Source of the DNA: JBDTLH01 sp039934875
Lineage (GTDB): Bacteria; Acidobacteriota; Terriglobia; Terriglobales; Acidobacteriaceae
NCBI GenBank assembly: GCA_039934875.1
Contig: JBDTLH010000077.1
Span: forward strand, 1-14,856
Direction: 5' to 3'
DNA length: 14,856 bases
Shown in pieces: positions 1 through 7,429 of this stretch. Position numbers and translations under genes: made by a program. Each line of letters begins with the position of its first letter. The stretch's first letter is position 1. The notes below the pieces were generated by a model. It saw only the letters and a program-made list of their open reading frames with translations, made no database searches and was not told the DNA's origin.

Positions 1-1059
1 CTTGTAGGCCGCCGCCGCAAGCTTCACCGTGCGCAGCAGATAGGTGGAGGCGGAGCCGGGACCCAGGCCGCCGTCCAGCAGCGGCTTAGACCAATCCACG
101 ATGATCTTCGCCGGATCGAAATCATACTTGCTGCCCAGCCCGTTGCACTCCGGGCATGCCCCATACATGCTGTTGAAGCTGAAGGAGCGCGGTTCGAGCG
201 TCGCCACGCTGATGCCGCAATCGGGACAGGCCATCTTCTCCGAGTAAAGCCGCTCTTTGTCAGGATCAGAGTCGGCGCGGCCCACCACCGCAATCATGAC
301 CAGCCCATCAGCCAGCTTCATGGCGGTAGCGATGGAATTTTCCAGCCGCTTTTCGCTCCCCGCTTTGACCAGTACGCGATCGATGATTACGTCGATCGTA
401 TGGTTCTTGCGCTTGTCGAGCTTCGGAGCATCGTTCTCCTCCGCGCCTTCGAGTTGGATGCTCTCGCCATCGATGCGCGCACGGGTAAAGCCCTGCTGGG
501 CGAAGGATTCAAGTTCCTTCTTGAACTCGCCCTTTCTGCCGCGCACCACCGGCGCCATGATCGTCACCCGCACGTCACCGTTGTTGCCCTCGGTCCCTGC
601 CATTGACATCACGCGCTCAACAATCTGCGCCGCTGATTGGCGGGCGATCTCGCGACCGCAATTAGGGCAGTGAGGCACCCCGATGCTTGAGTAAAGCAGA
701 CGTAGATAATCGTAAATTTCGGTAATTGTGCCTACTGTGGAGCGGGGCGAGCGGCTGGTCGTCTTCTGCTCGATGGAGATCGCCGGGCTCAAGCCATCGA
801 TGGAATCGACGTCCGGGCGCTCCATCTGGTCTAAGAATTGGCGCGCATAAGCCGATAAGGTCTCTACATAGCGCCGTTGCCCTTCGGCGTAGATGGTATC
901 GAAGGCGAGCGACGACTTGCCCGAGCCGCTGAGTCCCGTCACGACAGTAAGAGTGTTGCTCGGGATCTCGACGGAGATGTTCTGCAAATTGTGCTGGCGC
1001 GCACCGCGAACGGCAATCGAGCGGAGGCGGCGGGCGGATTGGGACGGGGTCTGAGGCAC
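1..1059 (-). CDS. uvrA: UvrA, excinuclease ABC subunit A (N-terminal part, cut by window edge)
   Basis: DNA-damage recognition ATPase of nucleotide excision repair; it loads UvrB onto lesions in the cytoplasm. The first 353 codons are present and the rest runs off the left edge. Visible from the N-terminus: the RGARQHNL stretch, then the Walker A motif GLSGSGKS at about residues 42-49, the Q-loop region ending in SAYARQFL, and GLSPAISIEQK followed by TSRSPRSTVGT, all UvrA hallmarks. A zinc-finger module has CPDC (C278, C281) and CPEC (C302, C305). I chose GTG at 1059: the frame has a stop at 1090-1092 and no ATG lies between that stop and the conserved region. No good Shine-Dalgarno is seen, so the start is the uncertain part; the identity is not. 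Confidence 0.97.
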   Translation of the reverse strand, partial: MPQTPSQSARRLRSIAVRGARQHNLQNISVEIPSNTLTVVTGLSGSGKSSLAFDTIYAEGQRRYVETLSAYARQFLDQMERPDVDSIDGLSPAISIEQKTTSRSPRSTVGTITEIYDYLRLLYSSIGVPHCPNCGREIARQSAAQIVERVMSMAGTEGNNGDVRVTIMAPVVRGRKGEFKKELESFAQQGFTRARIDGESIQLEGAEENDAPKLDKRKNHTIDVIIDRVLVKAGSEKRLENSIATAMKLADGLVMIAVVGRADSDPDKERLYSEKMACPDCGISVATLEPRSFSFNSMYGACPECNGLGSKYDFDPAKIIVDWSKPLLDGGLGPGSASTYLLRTVKLAAAAYK

Positions 1060-1098
1060 AGCGCAGATTGGGAGAGAGCGAACACGGCTCTACTCCGT

Positions 1099-1128
1099 AT
1101 CTTATTGGTCAACAGCCATGCGGGTCAA
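1099..1128 (-). promoter_or_regulatory. Putative sigma70-type promoter of uvrA
   Basis: Read on the minus strand: a -35 box TTGACC (1128-1123), an 18-bp spacer and a -10 box TAAGAT (1104-1099), placing transcription start near 1092, about 33 nt before the proposed uvrA GTG. A second TTGACC lies at 1112-1107, so GGTCAAC occurs twice, 16 bp apart, and could be an operator or an alternative -35. I do not recognise a LexA box. Motif match only. Confidence 0.4.
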
Positions 1129-1218
1129 CGCAGCTAAAGTAGAAATAAGTTTGGCAGCCGGATTGCAACCATTGGATTGTTGCTGCATCAGATTAGAAAG
1201 TTAAGGAAGGAACAATCT

Positions 1219-1395
1219 GTGGGACCGTTCTTCTCCACTCTGGCACTCCTGATCACTATTCTTGCTGCCTTCATGGCGGGGATCGCGATCTCGAAGCGGC
1301 TTGTTATCCTGGTGCTTCACCTGATGATGATGGGAAGGCTCAAACATACCAAACCGGTTCCCACCGTCTCTCTTCACACAGCACAATCCCGCTGA
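1219..1395 (+). CDS. Possible small single-pass membrane protein (58 aa)
   Basis: A short frame starting at GTG 1219, preceded by a good Shine-Dalgarno AAGGAAGG (1203-1210) with 8 nt spacing. The product has a hydrophobic run of about 20 residues (TLALLITILAAFMAGIAIS), then SKR, then a second hydrophobic stretch rich in Leu and Met, and a polar tail. I do not recognise a family. It lies between divergent uvrA and the convergent STN gene, with no partner. An in-frame ATG at 1177 exists but lacks a ribosome binding site. A 240-nt frame on the opposite strand over the same DNA is rich in charged residues and has no ribosome binding site, so this strand is preferred. It could still be non-coding. 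Confidence 0.4.
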   Translation: MGPFFSTLALLITILAAFMAGIAISKRLVILVLHLMMMGRLKHTKPVPTVSLHTAQSR

Positions 1396-1469
1396 ATCAC
1401 CTAAACTCCTCAAAATACATGCATCGTCATCGCAGCGAGCCATGTCCCTTGCCAGGCGAGTTCACGGCG

Positions 1470-2183
1470 CTATTGCGGGTTCGCCGTGTTGTTCTGCTGC
1501 TGCTGTTGCCGCAGTTGCTGCAATCGTTGTAGCTCCTGCAGCAACTGCTCCGGCGACTTCGGCGCATTTGGATTAGCCGGGCTGTTTTCCGCCGGCGGAC
1601 TGATTTGTGGATAGAGCTGCGGCGTCGGTTCCTCTTGCGCCGGCTCGGGCTGCGGCGTCTCATCTTCTCCACCGCTGTTCGCGTCCGGCGGCGCCTCTTG
1701 ATTAGCGTTCTGCTGCGCCGGGCTGCGTTGCGGCGCGATCGCAGGCGTGCTGGCCTCATTGGACTTCGCCATCAGCGTCGCGGTCTTCACCTGTCCCGGT
1801 GCGCCAGGCGTGCTGACGAAGATGTAATTGAATCCGCTGCCCCGCAGAATTTGCTCCAGCACGGTATTCACAGGGCCCGGGCCGTACTGTCCGAAGAGCC
1901 GGTCTTGTATCGGTCCGCCCAACACATCGAAGGTCGTGCCGGTGGCCCCGCGGACGGCGTTAACCACATCCTGAATCGTGGAATTGTTGGCAATGACGGT
2001 GAGCTTGCCATCGGCAAAGCTCACTCGTGGAGGCGCCGGCATCTGCTGCGACGGCGAAAGTGTGGCTTGCGCGGCACCCGGTGATTGCAGAGAGCTTGTA
2101 TTCGTCTGCCCCAACGCCGCGAAGGGCAGCGGCAGCACTCCGGCTAACCCGACAACAATGGCAACGTGTACACTCAACCGCAT
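1470..2183 (-). CDS. Secreted STN-domain protein with Pro/Gln-rich tail
   Basis: Protein of 237 aa. Residues 1-26 form a signal peptide (MRLSVHVAIV... ending FAALGQ), so it is probably exported to the periplasm. Residues about 54-123 look like a secretin/TonB short N-terminal (STN) domain: a beta strand on GKLTVIANN, then STIQDVVNAVRGATG, and NTVLEQILRGSGFNYIFV, a pattern shared by PilQ and FecA N-domains. The rest (140-237) is low-complexity Pro/Glu/Asn and ends in a Gln-rich helix (LQQLRQQQQQ). No secretin pore or TonB barrel follows, so it is a stand-alone STN protein. The ATG at 2183 has a weak AGG about 8 nt upstream. It is divergent from the next secreted protein with 91 bp between the chosen starts. 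Its partner is unknown; periplasmic binding or a secretin accessory role is inference. Confidence 0.75.
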   Translation of the reverse strand: MRLSVHVAIVVGLAGVLPLPFAALGQTNTSSLQSPGAAQATLSPSQQMPAPPRVSFADGKLTVIANNSTIQDVVNAVRGATGTTFDVLGGPIQDRLFGQYGPGPVNTVLEQILRGSGFNYIFVSTPGAPGQVKTATLMAKSNEASTPAIAPQRSPAQQNANQEAPPDANSGGEDETPQPEPAQEEPTPQLYPQISPPAENSPANPNAPKSPEQLLQELQRLQQLRQQQQQNNTANPQ

Positions 2184-2274
2184 AGGAGACCTGTTATTTA
2201 CATCTTATGATGCCCGCGGCAGCATCCTAAATTCATAGATTTAGCTGCTCGGATTTATAGTGAAACCATCACTT

Positions 2275-3276
2275 ATGTCTTTTAAAAGATTAGCACTATT
2301 GGGCGTTGCGGGGCTGCTCACGGTGGCAGCGGCGGCGCAGACCTGCAGCATGCCCGGGGAGATGTCCGCTACCGACAAAAGCGCGCTGGCCGAAACCGCC
2401 AACCGCTTGAACCAGGCTGTGATTTCAGGCGATGCGAACGCTTTGCGGGCGGCTGCGATCCCCAGCATCGCCCAGGCCTTTGAAACTGTGGCCAACACCG
2501 TGAACCAGGTACATGCTCAGGTGAGCGGCGGACAATCCACAGTCGATCTCGAATATGGTCTCAACCAGGACCAGCCGGGCACGGCGAATGCCGAGTTCTA
2601 CTGCGGGGTGCTGAACGATCCCGATCCCACCCACGTTCACGTGGTATTTTCCATCCCCAACCTGCCCAATGGGCAATATGCGTTCGTTATGACCAGCGTC
2701 ACCGGAGGGCGGACCCCCTATCGCATCTCCTACGTCTTTCAACAGGAGGCGGGACAATGGAAGCTCGCGGGTTTCTATCCCAAACCGCTCAGCGCCGCCG
2801 GCCATGATGGCGATTGGTACTGGCAGCAGGCGCGCGACTTCAAAGCGAAAAACCAGAGCCACGTGGCGTATCTATACCTCTTGACCGCGCAGGACCTGCT
2901 GCAGCCGGTCGGCTTCATGGTCTCCACCAACAATCTTGACAAGCTCTTCAATGAGCAGCAGGCGGCGCGTCCCGCCGATATCCCGGTCGATCCCGCCAAG
3001 CCCGTCACCTTTACCGCTCCGGATGGAAAGGCCTATCAGCTTACCCAGATGTTCCCCACCACCGACGACCAGGGTAATCTGGTGCTGGTGGTGAAATATG
3101 CAGTGCCGGATGTCTCGAACGGCGCAGCCATGCTTGCCGCTAACCAGGCGCTGGCCAATGCTCTGGTGCAAAAATATCCCGAACTGAAATCGGCCTTCGT
3201 CTCCCTCGTGCCGCGCGCCACAGCCCCCTCCGGGCAGGACTTTGGCTCGGAGTTCAAGATGGCAGACCTGAAGTAG
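2275..3276 (+). CDS. Secreted protein of unknown function
   Basis: From ATG 2275 the product is 333 aa with a clear signal peptide (positive SFKR, hydrophobic LALLGVAGLLTVA, then AAAAQ), so export is likely. The mature N-terminal part (residues 30-90) is helical and Ala/Asn-rich. The middle holds a beta-rich stretch (HVHVVFSIPNLPNGQYAFVM, YRISYVFQQEAGQWKLAGFY) resembling SnoaL/NTF2-like or DUF4864-type folds, but I do not recognise a named family. The C-terminal part has PVTFTAPDGKAYQLTQMFPT and helices. An in-frame GTG at 2260 adds five residues; neither start has a convincing Shine-Dalgarno, and ATG 2275 gives the more normal signal peptide. No operon partner; comM follows 170 bp later with its own promoter. 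Confidence 0.7.
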   Translation: MSFKRLALLGVAGLLTVAAAAQTCSMPGEMSATDKSALAETANRLNQAVISGDANALRAAAIPSIAQAFETVANTVNQVHAQVSGGQSTVDLEYGLNQDQPGTANAEFYCGVLNDPDPTHVHVVFSIPNLPNGQYAFVMTSVTGGRTPYRISYVFQQEAGQWKLAGFYPKPLSAAGHDGDWYWQQARDFKAKNQSHVAYLYLLTAQDLLQPVGFMVSTNNLDKLFNEQQAARPADIPVDPAKPVTFTAPDGKAYQLTQMFPTTDDQGNLVLVVKYAVPDVSNGAAMLAANQALANALVQKYPELKSAFVSLVPRATAPSGQDFGSEFKMADLK

Positions 3277-3287
3277 GGCAATTCAGG

Positions 3288-3365
3288 TCGAGTTTCGAAG
3301 ACGGCAAAATCCGCACCTGCTCTTGCTTGAAACCGGAAACTCGAACTGTTCCTCGCGAAACTCGA
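3288..3365 (+). repeat. Intergenic inverted repeat CGAAACTCGA (one inverted, two direct copies)
   Basis: TCGAGTTTCG at 3288-3297 is the exact reverse complement of CGAAACTCGA at 3356-3365. A third, 9-of-10 copy (GAAACTCGA) is at 3336-3344. All lie in the gap between the secreted protein and comM. The distance is long for a terminator and no U-tract follows. It looks like a dispersed repeat family or a weak foldback; I cannot tell whether it is transcribed. Confidence 0.55.
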
Positions 3366-3391
3366 AACCGCTTTCTCCGGTGACTCACCTA

Positions 3392-3419
3392 TTGCTCTTG
3401 CCGTGGTTTCGCATATACT
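3392..3419 (+). promoter_or_regulatory. Putative promoter of comM
   Basis: TTGCTC (3392-3397), a 16-bp spacer and TATACT (3414-3419, five of six to consensus) put transcription start near 3426, about 21 nt before the comM ATG. AGGA at 3440-3443 is the ribosome binding site. The -35 is poor, the -10 good. Confidence 0.4.
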
Positions 3420-3446
3420 CGCATCGCCGCCAAGAAAACAGGATAC

Positions 3447-4994
3447 ATGCTCTTCAAAACACTGAGCGCCAGTGTGTTTGGCATTGATGCGCATATTGTG
3501 GATGTGGAAGTCGATGTAGCCGCGACCAAAAGCCAGGAGACGCACTTCACCACAGTGGGTCTGCCCGATGCCGCAGTGAAAGAAAGCCGCGAACGCGTAA
3601 AAGCGGCGCTCAAAAACTCCGGTTACGAGCCGCCCAGCACCAACGTGACCATCAATCTGGCTCCCGCGGATATCAAAAAGGAGGGTTCCGGCTTCGACCT
3701 TCCCATGGCGGTTGGAATCCTCGGCGCTTACGGCGCCCTGCAGAAGAACAGTCTGCCAGACATGGCATTCGTCGGCGAACTCGGCCTCGACGGCAACCTG
3801 CGCGCGATTCGCGGTGCCCTGCCCATTGCCATTGCCATGCGCGAGCGCAAGATCAAGCGCCTCATCGTCCCCGAGGAGAACGCGCGCGAGGCCGCAGTGG
3901 TCAGCGGCGTGGATATCTACCCCGTCAAATCGCTCTCCGACGTGATTCATCTCATTAATACCGGCAACGGTGTCCGCCCCTTGGTGGTGGATACGCAGCA
4001 GATGCTGGACGAAACGCAGCACTTTGCCGCCGATTTCAGCGATGTGCGCGGCCAACTCACCGCAAAGCGAGCCCTGGAGGTGTCTTGCGCCGGCGGCCAC
4101 AACATCCTCATGATCGGCCCCCCCGGCTCCGGCAAGACCATGCTGGCGAAGCGAATTCCCAGCATTCTGCCGCCGCTCACCTTCGAAGAAGCGTTGGAGA
4201 CCACCAAAATTCATTCCGTGGCTGGCGTCCTCGATGGCAAAGCGGGCTTCGTCGGAACGCGTCCCTTTCGCTCCCCTCACCACACCATCTCCGATGCAGG
4301 GTTAATTGGAGGGGGCGTGATACCGCGCCCGGGCGAAGTCTCGCTGGCCCACAATGGCGTGCTCTTTCTCGATGAACTGCCGGAGTTCCCGCGCAACGTG
4401 CTGGAAGTGATGCGCCAGCCGCTCGAAGACGGTAGCGTATGCATCGCGCGCGCCGCCATGTCGCTGACCTTTCCCGCGCGCTTCATGCTGGCCGCTGCCA
4501 TGAATCCCTGTCCCTGTGGCCATCACAACGACAAATCACGGGAGTGTACCTGCACTCCGCCCATGATTCAGCGCTATCTGCAAAAAATCTCCGGCCCGCT
4601 GCTCGACCGCGTGGACATCCACATCGACGTTCCCGCCGTGAACTATAAAGAGTTGCGCGGCGGCAACGCACCCGAGGGATCGGCCCAGATTCGGGCGCGC
4701 GTGATTGCCGCTCGCGAGCGCCAGTTGGACCGCTTCGCCGCCGCCCAGGAACGTATTTACGCCAACGCGCAGATGACCACACGGCAGATCCGCACTTATT
4801 GCGAGCTCTCCACCGATTGCGAGCGATTGCTGGAGATGGCCATTCTCAAACAAGGGCTCTCCGCCCGCGCCCATGATCGTATTCTCAAGGTCGCGCGCAC
4901 CATCGCCGATCTCGATGCCGCGGAGATGATCGACACCAGGCACATTGCCGAGGCCATTCAGTACCGGACGCTCGATCGTGCGTACTGGGCGTGA
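3447..4994 (+). CDS. comM: ComM/YifB-family Mg-chelatase-like AAA+ ATPase
   Basis: Full-length at 515 aa, close to the family's usual size of about 510. The N-terminal third (1-170) is the Lon-protease-like domain (FTTVGLPDAAVKESRERV, INLAPADIKKEGSGFDLPMA). The AAA+ core has Walker A GPPGSGKT (224-231), Walker B VLFLDE (305-310), the GGGxxPRPGEVSLAHNGVLF region, and an arginine-finger stretch LLDRVDIHI (385-393). Four cysteines (C355, C357, C367, C369) form the expected zinc site. ComM in Haemophilus and Vibrio is a hexameric helicase that promotes branch migration of single-strand DNA into the chromosome during natural transformation; here the role is assigned by family. ATG 3447 has AGGA 4 nt upstream. 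No dprA, topA or other competence gene is adjacent. Confidence 0.96.
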   Translation: MLFKTLSASVFGIDAHIVDVEVDVAATKSQETHFTTVGLPDAAVKESRERVKAALKNSGYEPPSTNVTINLAPADIKKEGSGFDLPMAVGILGAYGALQKNSLPDMAFVGELGLDGNLRAIRGALPIAIAMRERKIKRLIVPEENAREAAVVSGVDIYPVKSLSDVIHLINTGNGVRPLVVDTQQMLDETQHFAADFSDVRGQLTAKRALEVSCAGGHNILMIGPPGSGKTMLAKRIPSILPPLTFEEALETTKIHSVAGVLDGKAGFVGTRPFRSPHHTISDAGLIGGGVIPRPGEVSLAHNGVLFLDELPEFPRNVLEVMRQPLEDGSVCIARAAMSLTFPARFMLAAAMNPCPCGHHNDKSRECTCTPPMIQRYLQKISGPLLDRVDIHIDVPAVNYKELRGGNAPEGSAQIRARVIAARERQLDRFAAAQERIYANAQMTTRQIRTYCELSTDCERLLEMAILKQGLSARAHDRILKVARTIADLDAAEMIDTRHIAEAIQYRTLDRAYWA

Positions 4995-5012
4995 CCGGGT
5001 CGCGAAGCTAGG

Positions 5013-5040
5013 AAGTCGCGAAGTCGCGAAGTCGCGAAGT
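5013..5040 (+). repeat. Tandem 8-bp repeat AAGTCGCG (3.5 copies)
   Basis: Three exact copies of AAGTCGCG (5013-5020, 5021-5028, 5029-5036) and a half copy, just after the comM stop and before the end of the convergent membrane-protein gene. A degenerate extra copy (GTCGCGAA) is at 4999-5006. The copy number is likely to vary between strains. No clear terminator hairpin is seen in this convergent gap. Confidence 0.8.
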
Positions 5041-5080
5041 TCGATTCACATTCGAGCTGCGGGGCTTCGAGACCTCGTAC

Positions 5081-6016
5081 TCACGGCTCCCGCAGGTATA
5101 TTTCATCTCCCGAAGTATGCTCCCCCAGGCGCGAGTAGGCGCTCAGCCGCGCCAAAAACAGCGTGTCCGCAACCGCAAAGTAGGCCAGCAAGATCAACAA
5201 AATCAGCCCTGCGGACATTACAAACGGTAAGAACGCCGCCATCCCCGCCGCTGCGAGGCTGGCTGAAAAGGCGCAGATATAGGCCAACGCTCTCAGCCCG
5301 GCAAAGCGTATCGTAAGCGCCAGCCAGTCGCTGCCGCTTCGCCGCCAGCGCAGAATCAGATCACGAAAGGGAGTGGTGACCGCCGTGCCCTGCGGCCGAA
5401 GCAGCATGGCGGGAGCGATCGCCAGCAGAAAGTTTAGCATCAGCCACGCTCCCCCGATGAGCCCCCAAAGCAGCGCTATCGCGATCAGATAAAGGTAGAT
5501 ACTCGCATTCGCTGTCGCGCTAGAGGCGGCCACGCGCACCGACAGCAGCTCGATTGCCACCGCGAGTGATATCGCGCCGCAGAGGGAGACTACTCGCAGC
5601 CCCTGCAGGCGTGCGACTGGCTTGAGATAACCGCGAAAGCGGAGCTCCCCCCAGTCCGCTCGTCGGTGCAAGGTCAGCGCGGAGCAGGCGGCCGCCCGTC
5701 CCAAGGTGCCGAGGACCAGCCAAAACAGCATGAGCAGCGGCGTCAACCAGAGAAGTTGATGAAGTATCGTGGGCACCGTCGGCGCAATCAGGCGGCGCAG
5801 CGCCTCGACAGCTTTTGTGGGATCGCCCGACAAAAAGATATCACTCTGGTCGGCTTCGGTTACCACCACTCCCGCAAATGCCTGCGCTGCCGCCAGCAGG
5901 GTGAGCAGAAGCGCCACCGAGCCAAAGAGCCAGCGCCAGAGGATCTCAACCGTGAGCGCCAGCGGACGGTCCAGCACGTCGAGCAATCCCGCCTTTGCGG
6001 TCACCCTGGCCGACAT
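5081..6016 (-). CDS. Polytopic inner-membrane protein of unknown function
   Basis: From ATG 6016 the product is 311 aa with about six hydrophobic segments (roughly residues 28-50, 84-110, 138-163, 172-203, 235-260 and 265-290), so it is an integral membrane protein. Charged stretches such as LHRRADWGELRFRGYLKP and LILRWRRSGSDW probably face the cytoplasm. A polar tail (SRLGEHTSGDEIYLREP) ends the protein. I do not recognise a family or catalytic motif. The frame stays open up to 6130, but the 38 extra residues are polar, and a promoter at 6076-6049 lies inside them, which argues for the start at 6016. The gene is convergent with comM and divergent from the Ig-like protein. Ribosome binding site weak. 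Confidence 0.75.
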   Translation of the reverse strand: MSARVTAKAGLLDVLDRPLALTVEILWRWLFGSVALLLTLLAAAQAFAGVVVTEADQSDIFLSGDPTKAVEALRRLIAPTVPTILHQLLWLTPLLMLFWLVLGTLGRAAACSALTLHRRADWGELRFRGYLKPVARLQGLRVVSLCGAISLAVAIELLSVRVAASSATANASIYLYLIAIALLWGLIGGAWLMLNFLLAIAPAMLLRPQGTAVTTPFRDLILRWRRSGSDWLALTIRFAGLRALAYICAFSASLAAAGMAAFLPFVMSAGLILLILLAYFAVADTLFLARLSAYSRLGEHTSGDEIYLREP

Positions 6017-6048
6017 AAGCCAAGAATACACGGTAATAAAATTGCGTG

Positions 6049-6076
6049 ATTCTACCGCGAACGAAAAAGATGTCAG
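6049..6076 (-). promoter_or_regulatory. Putative sigma70-type promoter of the membrane protein gene
   Basis: On the minus strand: CTGACA (6076-6071, five of six), a 16-bp spacer and TAGAAT (6054-6049, five of six). Transcription would start near 6042, about 26 nt before ATG 6016. This is one of the better promoter matches in the window and it supports the shorter reading frame. Confidence 0.5.
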
Positions 6077-6344
6077 AAAATTGCACTCCGCTTGTGGAAA
6101 TCTCTCCCGCGCAAAATGGCCCCTTAGCAAAGTTGCTGAACTAAGGTTACTTGTGTTATTTCATGCAGATAGCTGCAAATGCGAGACTTAGCTCGATAAG
6201 GTTCTTAGAGAGAGGCCTAACCCTAATAGGGCCACAGATTAAGCAGGACACCTGATTTTCTCAGAGTAGATGCTTCCCTAAGCTCACCCCTTCAACCGAG
6301 AACGCTGCAATCGGTTGCGGTTAACTCACCTAGGGAGAAAAAAC
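6077..6344. other. Divergent intergenic region, possible leader of the Ig-like protein gene
   Basis: A stretch of 268 bp without a supported gene, more AT-rich than its surroundings. It has only short foldbacks: CCCT-AAT-AGGG within 6221-6231 and GCAA-TCGG-TTGC just before the proposed start. I compared it by eye with the c-di-GMP-I, cobalamin and similar leader patterns and see no match. The rightward promoter must lie here but no good -35/-10 pair stands out. Confidence 0.4.
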
Positions 6345-7358
6345 TTGCCTCACAAAATCTTGATGTTACTTGCCTTCAGCGCCGCTGCTTCCGTGGCCGC
6401 CTTTGCAGGGAATGGCCATTGCTCACCCACTTCGCTGGGGTGCACCGAAGTCGTGATTGCCCAGCCGATCGATCTTTCGACCATCAACGGCCAGGTTCCG
6501 GTAATCGCTTCGGCCACTTCTCCTCACGGTGCCATCAACTATATGGACATCAATGTAGATAGCCGGGATGTCTACAATGTAAGTAGCAATCACATCAATA
6601 CCATGCTGAACCTGAGCACAGGTACGCACCAGATCTACGTCAAGGCTTGGGACACCCAGCATAACTATTACGATATGGTCGTGCACGTGAACGTGACCAA
6701 TGGTAACCACGAAACCACTGTCTCGGGAATCGAGAAGATGGGCGGCTGGCAATCTTGCGACACCTGCGCCGGTCCCGGCGGCCACGGCTCCAGGAATGGG
6801 CATGGCATTATTCAGCATGTGGCGAGCCCGTCCCTGGATGGCAATGCCACCGAGTATTGGCTACACCCATATAACCCATATAGCAATGTGCTCAACTTCA
6901 TACCCCTGGGCGGAGTCAATGGACCCGTCAATTTCACTCTGGACTTCGATTTCTGGATCGGCGACGCCAGTGTCGCGCAGGGTTTTGAGATGGATATCTT
7001 CTATGCCCGCAATGGCAAGAAAAACTTCTTCCTCACCGAGTGCGACTCCCGCGGGAACCATGCGGGCACCTGGCAGGTCTCAGACGCCGTACATGACAGT
7101 TGGCAGCACACTGGCTTGCCTTGCCACATCAACTCCTATTCCTGGAACCATGTAAAGCTCCAGTTCCTGCGGCAGAATGACGGCAATACCCGCTTCGTCA
7201 CGGTGGCGATGAACGGCGATACCCAATACGTGAACCGCACCTATGCCGCCGCTAACGACGGCAGTTTCCAGATGAATCCCGCGCTGCAGTTGGATAGCGA
7301 CGAACACCCGGACGCCTGGAAGGTCTTCGTGGACAACATGACGATCAAGTACTGGTAG
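6345..7358 (+). CDS. Secreted Ig-like / jelly-roll (lectin-like) protein
   Basis: From TTG 6345 the product is 337 aa. This start is chosen because AGGGAGAA (6332-6339) sits 5-7 nt upstream; ATG 6363 is an alternative. Residues 1-22 are a signal peptide (KILMLLAFSAAASVAAFAG). Residues about 38-118 form a beta-sandwich of the bacterial Ig-like type (TASATSPHGAI-like, YMDINVDSRDVYNV, LNLSTGTHQIYVKAWD). After a Cys/Gly-rich linker (SCDTCAGPGGHG), residues about 165-337 look like a concanavalin/LamG-like jelly roll (VNFTLDFDFWIG, NHVKLQFLRQNDGNTRFVTV, WKVFVDNMTIKYW). Several cysteines may form disulfides. Extracellular or cell-surface binding of a glycan is inferred from the fold. No sortase or PEP-CTERM signal. 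It ends 18 nt before a strong terminator. Confidence 0.75.
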   Translation: MPHKILMLLAFSAAASVAAFAGNGHCSPTSLGCTEVVIAQPIDLSTINGQVPVIASATSPHGAINYMDINVDSRDVYNVSSNHINTMLNLSTGTHQIYVKAWDTQHNYYDMVVHVNVTNGNHETTVSGIEKMGGWQSCDTCAGPGGHGSRNGHGIIQHVASPSLDGNATEYWLHPYNPYSNVLNFIPLGGVNGPVNFTLDFDFWIGDASVAQGFEMDIFYARNGKKNFFLTECDSRGNHAGTWQVSDAVHDSWQHTGLPCHINSYSWNHVKLQFLRQNDGNTRFVTVAMNGDTQYVNRTYAAANDGSFQMNPALQLDSDEHPDAWKVFVDNMTIKYW

Positions 7359-7376
7359 TTCGGTGAGCCCCTCCCC

Positions 7377-7413
7377 TGGCCGCTCTCTAAAAGAGAGCGG
7401 CCAATATTTCTTT
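7377..7413 (+). terminator. Intrinsic terminator hairpin with U-rich tail
   Basis: Perfect 11-bp stem GGCCGCTCTCT (7378-7388) / AGAGAGCGGCC (7392-7402), extendable by one T-A pair, with an AAA loop and a tail AATATTTCTTT (7403-7413). It should end transcription of the Ig-like protein gene. The next gene starts only about 11-17 nt beyond the tail. Confidence 0.85.
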
Positions 7414-7429
7414 GAGCGTAAGATTGCCT

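Noticed and set aside
1427..1759. Arg-rich frame on the minus strand overlapping the STN gene
   Set aside because: Its composition is a frame-shifted reading of the Pro/Gln-rich coding region; the signal peptide and STN domain are in the other frame.
3036..4283. 415-codon minus-strand frame across comM and the preceding gene
   Set aside because: It overlaps two well-supported genes, has no recognisable motif and no ribosome binding site.
6017..6130. N-terminal extension of the membrane protein to 6130
   Set aside because: The added residues are polar and a good promoter (6076-6049) lies within them; ATG 6016 is more likely.
6181..6344. Possible riboswitch in the leader of the Ig-like protein gene
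   Set aside because: Only short 4-bp foldbacks and no match by eye to known aptamer cores; not enough to claim.
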